Made by a program: the position numbers and the translations under genes
NCBI GenBank assembly: GCA_035079385.1
Contig: JAVHKY010000056.1
Span: forward strand, 558,001 to 622,000
DNA: 64,000 nucleotides
From: Aspidiotus rigidus
Lineage: Eukaryota; Arthropoda; Insecta; Hemiptera; Diaspididae
Reading direction: 5' to 3'
Notes under the pieces: model-generated
Told to the model about the DNA's origin: nothing
What the model saw: the letters and a program-made list of their open reading frames with translations, nothing else
Database searches by the model: none
Shown: in pieces, positions 22,101 to 30,500 of the stretch
Layout: each line of letters starts with the position of its first letter
How positions within the stretch are numbered: the stretch's first letter is position 1

Positions 22101-22790
22101 ATGAATGACTTGTTCTAACAAATAATTCAAAGTTGATTGTCTTATATCGAAGTTTCAAGGTATTTGTTTTCTAGTTTTTTTTTTTTTTTTTTTGCCAAAT
22201 AGTCTCATTTTTTTGTAAAATATATCCCAATAGAAAAGAAATTAAGCAGAGTTGTCTGTACATACACAATTAGCGTCCTACAAGTGTTCTTATAAAATAT
22301 AGATACTTATCTGAATTATTTTTAACTATAGGAATTGGATGAAAAACAGCACATTGATGATTCTGCAACTGTTGATCAATCATCAGGATCGAATTTTTTT
22401 ATTCTGTCAAATGACGTAAGTGGAGGTGAAAATGGTTCTTCTTCGTCTGATGATGCCATTAAAATTGAAGTAAATTAGCTTTTCAAGTATACCTTTTCTT
22501 TACATCAATTTGAGTCGTATTTTATCGCCATTAATTATTGTTATAGATGTTGACATTTTTGAAAGATACGCGTACTAAACTGAACATTCTAGATGAATAC
22601 AAACGCGTTCGGGGAAGTGTTCTTCAAGTACAATACTCCGGCTCCATCATCAGCAGCTGCGGAGCGCTTCTTCTCCTACTCTAGCATGATTGTTAGAGCA
22701 AAGCGGTTTTATAATTCTGAACATTTCGAAATGATTATGCTTTTGCTTATGCTTTTGCGTAAAAATCGTTCTATTTTGACTGAAAAGTAA
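19103..22790 (+). pseudogene. hAT transposase, eight exons, one frameshift
   Basis: DDE transposase of the hAT superfamily, acting in the nucleus on the element ends. Exons: 19103-19274, 19356-19442, 19545-19816, 20148-20661, 20934-21238, 21313-21930, 22332-22469, 22547-22790; all junctions are GT/AG and keep frame, for about 780 aa. Domains in order: an acidic Ser-rich N-terminus; a BED zinc finger (CQSC, then NFLRHLKIKHP across the exon 3/4 junction); an RNase-H-like core with the SADFW region and TTDNASNFGKSF in exon 5; TRWNSIYDSL in exon 6; and the C-terminal hAT dimerisation motif (EVFFKYNTPAPSSAAAERFF) in exon 8. The G run at 22611-22614 shifts the frame between LDEYKRVR and EVFFKYN, removing the dimerisation motif. 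This copy is therefore probably inactive unless the run is a sequencing error. A likely poly(A) signal is AATAAA near 23182. Confidence 0.85.
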
Positions 22791-23562
22791 CATTTTCTTT
22801 TCTTTTTTTATTTTATATAGTCACAGGCGCTGATACGTACGCTTTTGTCTTAAATTTGTATTCATCTCCTACCACTAAATGTTTTCAATGATGTTTTTCC
22901 TCTCGTTTTCTCTCCTTATTGTTGTTCTTGTTTGTTTTTGTTTTTTCTTTTTTTCTATGAATTTTTCTTTTTTCTATCGTATATTTAGTGACTTCGTTCT
23001 CAATAACGTTTTTTTGTAAGAACGTTTATTTGGTAGAGAATAATGGTAGATATATTATAAAATAATTTCGGTAGGTAGGCATATTGTATCGTATCAGCCG
23101 TTTCTTCCTTCATTTCTCCATTTCATTTTTTACCTACAATTTTGTAATCTCTTTTTATTTTGAAGATTGAATTTTTGAGCAATAAATTTTTTTAATCTTC
23201 ATCAGGTTTGTAGGACATCATGCTTCCCAGTGTAGGCCAAAGGAGCCCATTTATGTTCGGCCCGGTCATCTCGCTAGGAGCGTTACGATCGGTGGTCTCA
23301 ACTCTGAGACAAATTTTTCATTTGGAGAATAATTGATTGGTAGGCCTATTTGGTCGCATGGAAAAAAAAAAAAATGATTGCCGGTATCAGTTTTTCAGGT
23401 AGTCGTGACTCGTGCGCTCATGCCTGCTGGAGCCGGAGACGTCTTTGCCGGTAAAACATTACCTGTTGGCAACCATGTCCGGGGACTGTCAATAAATCAT
23501 TAATATTTTGAATTTTCAATATTGGAATTACAAGTAATTGCTAGTGGCCTAATTGGTATAAA
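22791..23562 (+). other. Transposase 3' UTR and spacer inside the hAT
   Basis: T-rich DNA to an AATAAA near 23182, then a less AT-rich part (23215-23500) with two short open stretches, MLPSVGQRSPFMFGPVISLG and, after a CAG acceptor at about 23400, VVTRALMPAGAGDVFAGKT. They may be leader exons of the next gene or chance; I could not link them in frame. Confidence 0.35.
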
Positions 23563-24094
23563 ATGAAATTCAATGGTGAACGATATCAAATAATGCTGTT
23601 AGTAGACAGCAGAGAACAAGAGTAAGTACCTATCGACATCTTCATCTGTACCTTTTTATTTGACAATTTCAAAGAAGACGGGAACTTCTTGGAGGCCCAT
23701 AATCATTGCCATAACTCATGAGAATATTTTCCTTTTTCTTTCGTGCAGAATGATTTCCTACTTAGGTTGCTTAGATCGACTCGCAACTCCATTTCAAGTG
23801 CGTGATCGAAACAATGAATTCATGTTCAGATTTATTGTGGAAAAAATAATTTTACTATCATCACTTGCCGATCAAATGTCTCACGTGAACGTTCGTACGT
23901 ACCATCGGTGTCGTGAAATAAGAATCCTACAATCCTTCTATGTACTTCAGGGCAGATCAAAGTTGATACCAACTAATTCCGACAGAACTCGTGAAACTCC
24001 TGGTTCAATTTCGTACTTTCGAAGAATGAAAAAATTGGCGAGGAAACTGAAGCGGTTGTATAAGAAAAATGAATGTAAATACATTCTTCCATAA
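23563..24094 (+). CDS. MUS81/ERCC4-nuclease-like passenger ORF
   Basis: Two exons, 23563-23621 and 23749-24094, join in frame across a 127-bp GT/AG intron to give 134 aa. The start MKFNGERYQIMLLVDSREQE has the look of the first strand of ERCC4-type nucleases (LLVDxRE). FRFIVEKIILLSSLADQM matches the position of the IVERKxxxDL helix in MUS81. The following NVRTYHRCREIRILQSFYVL and LARKLKRLYKK also follow the MUS81 pattern. The catalytic GDxnERKxxxD motif is not intact: the GD segment is missing and ERK reads EKI, so nuclease activity is unlikely. The helix-hairpin-helix C-terminus is absent. It lies between the transposase and the right hAT end on the same strand. The assignment is by eye; a captured and degenerating host fragment is the main alternative to a selected accessory gene. 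Confidence 0.5.
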
Positions 24095-24388
24095 TATTAT
24101 AGTGAATTTCTCAGGTGAAAATTATAACAATAATGTAAGAAAAGTATTCCAAAACCAAAACTATTTGATATCTGTAACTGTAACTATACCGGTAATAATA
24201 AACCGACAATAGAACACGTGTTCAGGAAATTTCTCAAGAATTATAAATCAAGTTGAGAAGATTTATTGAATCAATACCTTTCTATTCACAAATCAAAAAC
24301 ATTAGAATGTAATAAGTGAATTGAAAATTGAAAGAAAATGAATAAAAATTACTTTACAAAACCATTATCACTCAGGAGTTGAGTAGGC

Positions 24389-24699
24389 CTAAAATCCTAA
24401 TGCTTTCATTAATGCAGCCCTTTCCTCTTGCGCAGTCTTCTGCTCTTCTTCAGTGGGTTTTTTTGAAGGTATAACTCTCAAGCCTTTAGCTTTACCTTCA
24501 TGAGACAATGACGGCTCCGCCATCAGGTCCGCGGTGAAAATCATCGGCCTCTTTCTGTATTTTGCATTCAGACGAATAAGTCGAATTTTCTCTTCTTCTC
24601 TATCTTGTGCAACTGAATTCCTGAAGGAACTGGAGGAACTGATGATGTGGCCGTAACTGGTTCCACCGCGTTATTTTCCTTGCTTGAATCTGATGACAT
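24389..24699 (-). pseudogene. Small charged passenger ORF, one frameshift
   Basis: ATG at 24699 opens MSSDSSKENNAVEPVTATSS; near 24620 the coding signal moves by one base and continues as AQDREEEKIRLIRLNAKYRK, MIFTADLMAEPSLSHEGKAK and EEEQKTAQEERAALMKALGF to a stop at 24389. Repaired length would be about 103 aa, highly charged, with no domain I know. It runs opposite to the transposase and its start faces the right hAT end, so any promoter would lie in the subterminal repeat region. It might be a hAT accessory gene or a host fragment. Codon quality is good, so it was coding recently. Confidence 0.45.
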
Positions 24700-24929
24700 A
24701 TTGAAATTTGGCCGGAAGCTGTTGGTACTAGTTGGTACTTGGTGATGACTCAAAATTAGTAATAATTTTGTATATTTTATATTTTTAGTATCTAGGATGT
24801 AGTATCCACTCAAATCTCAATCGACAAACACTGAAAAATCTACACTATCGGATAACGGAAAATCTAATATCACATCAGGAACATTCGAACATTGAGCCAC
24901 AGATAGTTGAGTGTTGACCACGTTGACCT

Positions 24930-25123
24930 TTTCTCTTTTTTTTTGATCCGCGGATCATTCAAAATGATTCGGATCAAAATCAATTCAAATGAAAAAATGA
25001 TCCGAATAATTCGCGGATCAAAAAGCGCGGGAGAAAAATGATCCGAATACGGATCACGGATCGCAAATTTGTGATCCGTGATCCGTGATCCGCGATTCGT
25101 GATCCGATCCGTGCCCAGCCCTG
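24930..25123. repeat. hAT subterminal GATCCG repeats
   Basis: At least twelve GATCCG or CGGATC words in both directions in 180 bp, many as GATCCGTGATCCG. They probably bind the transposase. The left end has far fewer. Confidence 0.8.
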
Positions 25124-25139
25124 ATAATAATTATAAAGG

Positions 25140-26188
25140 TGTCGAAAATATTCGAAATGTGCCTTCGTGACCACACCACCACGTCACGAAGACACATGGA
25201 CACGATAAGACAACCATTGAAGTCGAAGTCGAATCACACACACACATACTCTAAAATAACAACACAAAATTAACAAAGAAGAATCTTTCGATCTACTCGT
25301 TACTAGTATCTTTCGATCCACTCGTTACAAGTATCTTTCGATCTACTCGTTACAAGTATCTTTCGATCTACTCGTTATAAGTAAATTGTGTAGTGAATCA
25401 TTTAATGTATCTGCCAAACCACTAAAGATATGGACACAAATCAGGTCAGTACAAAATAAATCAATAATAATCTTTCGATCGATACGTTATTCATAGAAAC
25501 CCTAAACATTTACTCTTGATCGAAATGAGTGATGTTCAAGCGCCTCTTCGACTCAATGGTTGTCTTTTCTGCTCAGCAAATTACGCTTTATTAAAGAATT
25601 TGAGATACTCGATTCTTCCACATTTATCGTAGCCGATCGAGTATTCGTCTGGGCTTATAACCGAAAGGCAAGGACTGAATACTGATCGGACTACTCACAA
25701 TAATTTAATACAATAAATATGTCATGACGTCGTAAGACTGACGGCGGAATCTTTATTTTTCTGTCGTCAGGTACTGAAAAGAAGTGAGGCAGAAAGGCAA
25801 CCGAAACGGTCTTATTATTCAGTCCTATTATCCAGAAATCATGTGTGTCTCCAACTATCAATGTACGTTTTACCCTTTTTATATGATTATTTTGTATTTC
25901 TGTACTTCTTTTTCTTAACTCAATTTATTTATAATTCCTACTAAGAAATGTATTATTGTAAAATTATGTTCAATTATTGTGGATTTATGTTCAATTATAA
26001 ATATTATATCAGCGTGTAGCGTTGTTCTTACCTCCCATTAGGTTCTCTTTTAATATAGGTACAGACTAAACAGCGTGAAGCGAACAGTCGTTTCAGTTAG
26101 TTTAATTATAGTTCAGTTGAACGCCGCTAGAAGCGTTCCAAGTCATGCTGTCATGAAATTCCACGAACGGGCCCAGCGTTTCATGACA
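25140..26188 (+). repeat. 5' LTR of the BEL/Pao element
   Basis: Begins TGTCGAAAATATTCGAAATG and ends TTTCATGACA. It contains four 25-bp tandem units with the core CTTTCGATCTACTCGTTA at 25283-25382. These may be promoter elements, which is inference. Confidence 0.95.
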
Positions 26189-26190
26189 AT

Positions 26191-26206
26191 TGGTAGCAGA
26201 GCGTGG
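26191..26206 (+). promoter_or_regulatory. Primer-binding site
   Basis: TGGTAGCAGAGCGTGG starts 2 bp after the LTR. The TGG start and TGGTAxCAGAGC form fit the 3' end of a tRNA primer; I cannot say which tRNA in this species. Confidence 0.8.
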
Positions 26207-27549
26207 TTATCTACCCTCGCTCATACCCCACAAAGGTGAATGAGAGATGAATGAGATGTAGTTTTTATGTTTTGTTTAAATTACTAGATCATTTTATTTT
26301 ACTTATAGTATATAGTATGATATGTTAGTGTAACATTATTTCCATTCTAAACTTTCCTAAAATTTTCTCTTCCTACTATAAGTTCCATGTCACTCTACTT
26401 TCTCACCTATGAGAGGCTGAACATCGCTACAATATAATATAGAATATGGTGCGGTCACATTAACACTGATTAAGTACATTATTGAGCAGACCAACATTCT
26501 GTATACACCAATTAGGAGCCATTAGGACCTTAGAGTGGAGACAATGGCCTCATATCATTACACTTGAATGCAGGGTCACTAACAAGGGAGCCATTGACTT
26601 ACTCTAAAACACACTCTCCGACTTCATGCTCCATGAATGTGTTGCAACCAAGTATACAGGATGTTAATGGTGCCCAAAGCGCGCTTGGGTTACCGACCTT
26701 ACATTATTGCACTGCTCTGAACGAATTAGACTATATACTAAGGTTTTATGCGTTCTCCACACTCTTGCCAACATTATCTAGTTCATGATCAAACAGACTG
26801 TAGTCTGTACATTACACACTCACAATAGGGAATATAGCAAGAGAAAATGAGCTATATCCCACCACATTAATACTGTAGACTGAGTATGCATGGGATGTTC
26901 CAGTACACTGAGGCATTTTGTTTTGACAGATACCTTTTAAGGGGTTGGCGTACCAAGATGATCCACCAAACAATGGCCAGTGTCTAGCGGAATGGGACGT
27001 GAAGCTCTAGGAGCTGTTTGGTAGGTCATCTCAAGGACTAACAGAGCGCAGACTGTTGGTTGGGACTGATAGTTCCAGACCCATTCCATCTACACTGGAA
27101 TCGGCTTTGGACCTCATTCAGGGTTCTATGTCGTTAATCACATAGGTAGAGACACCGTGGGTATACTAAAACCTACATCAACACTTACACACCCTGCAAA
27201 CGACTGTAAAGAGGAGAAATGAATAGCAGTCACAATATTATATCTGGACAGTGCTGTACCCTACATCTTCAGGTATGAATGTTGTCACAGACACCTGCCA
27301 ATACAGCTAATTGCAAGCTAACGGCAAATTTAGCTTTCGTACACTGGAGGACACGGTCACCAAAGATCCACCCTCCCTCTGCGCAACCAGCCAATCCCTA
27401 GTAGGACAAGATGTAGTGTTCTTACCAAACATCCCTAGGTTCTAGAGTATGACAGTACTAGGACTGAAGCCTGTCACAGTCTGCAGTCTTTCATTACTGA
27501 AGGAACGTTGGGTCTTATGGAGAGTTACAATCTATATTGAACTAGATAT
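26207..27549 (+). other. Long 5' leader of the BEL/Pao element
   Basis: 1.3 kb without a recognisable domain. A 74-codon frame at 26564-26788 matches nothing I know. A splice-acceptor-like TTTACACTTTCAG lies at 27577-27589, just inside the annotated ORF, so gag-pol could be read from a spliced RNA with an upstream start. Confidence 0.5.
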
Positions 27550-30500
27550 TTGTTTCTTTACACTAACTCAACACATTTACACTTTCAGGTTTCTGAGGAA
27601 GAAATTCCTATTCCTCTGACCTATGAAACCTTCCTGGCTGGTATTTCAACTCTCGAAAATGGTCTAACCATGATGCCAGCCACCAGTACGAATATACCGG
27701 CCATGAAGCAATTCGCTACCCGACTGGACACACAAGCAGCCAAATTGCAAGACGGTGTCAATGAGCTTCTTGAAGCCGGTGTCGATTTGGGAGAGAACCC
27801 TATAAAGCTGAAGTCTATACGAACAGTCTTGCTTGGGTATATCAAAAATGCAGGTACACTAGAAGAGTGCATGAAAATGACGCAACCCACTCCTACAACT
27901 TCGGGTAATTCTAGTGGCCTCAAACTTTTTAAGGCAAAATTACCGAAATTCGACAACGACATTAGACAATGGCGTGAATGGATCAGCCAGTTTAAAGCGG
28001 CTGTCCATGACAACCCGGAATTCACAAATAATGGGGCTAAAATGGTCCAATTGAAATTATATACAGTAGGAGAGGCCAAGAGAACCATTAAGGGTCTTAC
28101 GTCAGAGCAAGAGGAACACTATCCCGAGGCCCTGAGGTTATTGGAAGCCTCATTTGGGGACCCTACCAAGTTAGTCCAGAGCTACTATGCTGACTTGGAA
28201 GAGGTTCCCAAATACCATGACAGACAACCATCTGCAGCTGAGATGCGGTCGAATTACAATCGCGTACAGGCTGTCCTGAGAAGTCTTCGTGCCACAAAAA
28301 CCCCAGTCGATGATAGGATTATAACTCGCTATATTATGCAGAAGTTCCCTAAAACAATGATAATGCAAGCATTGACCGAGCTCCATAAAGAACATCCTGA
28401 TCTAACCATCAGTGTTGAAACTTTGATGACCACAATACAACGTTATATCTATGTCGAAGAGTATTATGAGGCAATAATGAAACCAATCACACCGGTTCCA
28501 AATACACCAATTATACCAGTTTCAACAATGGCCGCCACTGGCAAATTATCAGCTAAGCGCAGAGGCCAACGACCGACACCATACAATGTGCCATCAACAC
28601 CAACAACATCCAGTACAACCACACCTGAACAGGTCTGCGGTTTCTGTGGCGTGAGAAACCATGTGTCGCGGATGTGTCAGAAATATAACACTGTTGCAGC
28701 AAGAAAGGAACGCTTAGCTGTTCTGAAGCGTTGTCAGTGTTGTATGGGACCAAACCACGAAATGGCCTATTGCCGACACAAGGAGAGAGTATGTACACAC
28801 TGTAAGCAACCAGGACATGTGTTGCCTTTGTGTGAGTTATATATACAACACACTATCTCCAGAATTGCATCAGCTCCAGGTACTTATTTAGAAACCTTTA
28901 TATGTACTATTAGTATAAGTGGTAAAAAAGCAGTAATAAGGGGTTTCCTAGATGGTGGGAGTAATACTAGTTATTTGCATGAGAACGTAATGCGTAGATT
29001 AGGAATTGATTTACAACTTAGTCTTACCCTAAGTGTGCAGTCATATGGCACACCTAATGATCGTTTAGAGTCTACTCAACGTGTAGAGGTAGAACTGAAA
29101 GGTGACCTTGGTAGGGAGATTGTATGTTCCCTCTTCACAACTCCTTATATTATGGGTTCTAACCGATTATCACCATCAGCGGCAGAAGCTGCTAATACAC
29201 TACCTCTTGGTTATCACTATGCTGACCCTGATCTTTTTACAGAGAATCAGCGACCCATTGAACTTTTGATAGGGAATGATCTCTATTATCGTATAGTTGA
29301 TTTAAAAGCCAGTAAAAATATCGATTTATCATTAGCGCTTTTGAAAACACCCTTTGGGTGGATACCTTCGGGTTCGGTAACACCTACTCCATCTACTTCA
29401 AAGTCAATGACACTTCATAATCTGAAGTCAGATAAAGAGGTCAAACCATCTCCAACACCAGAATTACAAACCTTATGGGACCTTGAAACCTTAGGAATTA
29501 GAGGCAAGGAAACAGATACCGTTGATGATCAGGTTATTGAGGAATTTCGACGGACCACCAGACGTGAAAATGGTAGATATATAGTCAAGTGGCCATGGAA
29601 ATCCCTTACTCCTAAAATACCCACTAACTACCGCGTAGCCTATGCGCGTTTAAAACAGGTGCTATCCTCTAAATCTCTTGAGTTCCTTAGTCGTTGCGAG
29701 GCAATTTTCCAGGAACAAATAAAACTTGACATTATCGAGGAAGCTCCTCATGGATCTCCATATGTTATACACTATTTACCGATCAAACCTGTAACGCAAA
29801 AGGGTAAGATTTGTATTGTCAATGATGCGTCAGCCAAAACAATCACTGGTCGTAGTCTAAATGACTACCTACACCCTGGCCCATCTTTGATACGCTGTCT
29901 AGTAGGTCTACAGATAGGTTTCAGACTGTATCCTATTGCTTTAACTAGCGACCTTGAAAAGGCCTTCCTAATGATTGGTCTGGATTTATCCGACCAGGAT
30001 TCAGTGAGATTCTTATGGGTCCGTGATATCACCAAACCTTTGATTAAGGATAACATTATAATATACCGTCATAAGCGTGTACCCTTTGGTGTTACAGCCT
30101 CGCCATTTCTTCTAAATATGGTGTTGCAGGAACACCTCAATCTCTATGAAGGTTGGGTTGCTGAACTAGGTCGCAAATCCTTTTATTCGGATAATCTTGT
30201 GACCAGCGTTCAGACAACTGAACAGGCAAACACTCTTTCTATACAGTTAACTAGCATGCTCTCTGAAGCAGGTTTCCGCCTGCGAGATTGGGCCTCCAAT
30301 TCATCTGAGGCACTCCAAACACTTTCTCAGGATCTCTGTGCAAAGGTTGAAGACCCTATCTCCATTTTAGGCTTACATTGGTATCGCAATGATGACACTC
30401 TTGCTTACAGTTTTACCGAAGAAGAAATACCCTCTTCTGGTACATTACGGAGTGCCCTGAGCCTTATGGCAACTGTTTTTGATCCCCTTGGTCTAGTTGC

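Larger units (their letters stand above)
19056..25123 (+). mobile_element. 6-kb hAT element with extra genes
   Basis: The left end is CAGGGGTGGGCACGGATCA at 19056 and the right end, read on the minus strand from 25123, is CAGGGCTGGGCACGGATCG, a near-perfect hAT-type inverted repeat. Both subtermini repeat GATCCG/GATCACGG words, very densely at 24945-25115. It encodes a spliced transposase (19103-22790) and two further ORFs (23563-24094 plus, 24389-24699 minus). At 6068 bp it is long for a hAT. The 8 bp before the left end (ATATAAAG) do not match those directly after the right end (ATAATAAT). TTATAAAG occurs 7 bp further on, a 7/8 match, so the target duplication may be offset. Confidence 0.85.

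Noticed and set aside
23563..24094. A functional MUS81 gene
   Set aside because: The catalytic GD...ERKxxxD residues are not preserved and the C-terminal helix-hairpin-helix is missing; only a similarity is claimed.
25283..25382. CRISPR-like regularly spaced repeats
   Set aside because: The four 25-bp units are contiguous without spacers and lie in a retrotransposon LTR; the same holds for the 26-bp units at 37862.
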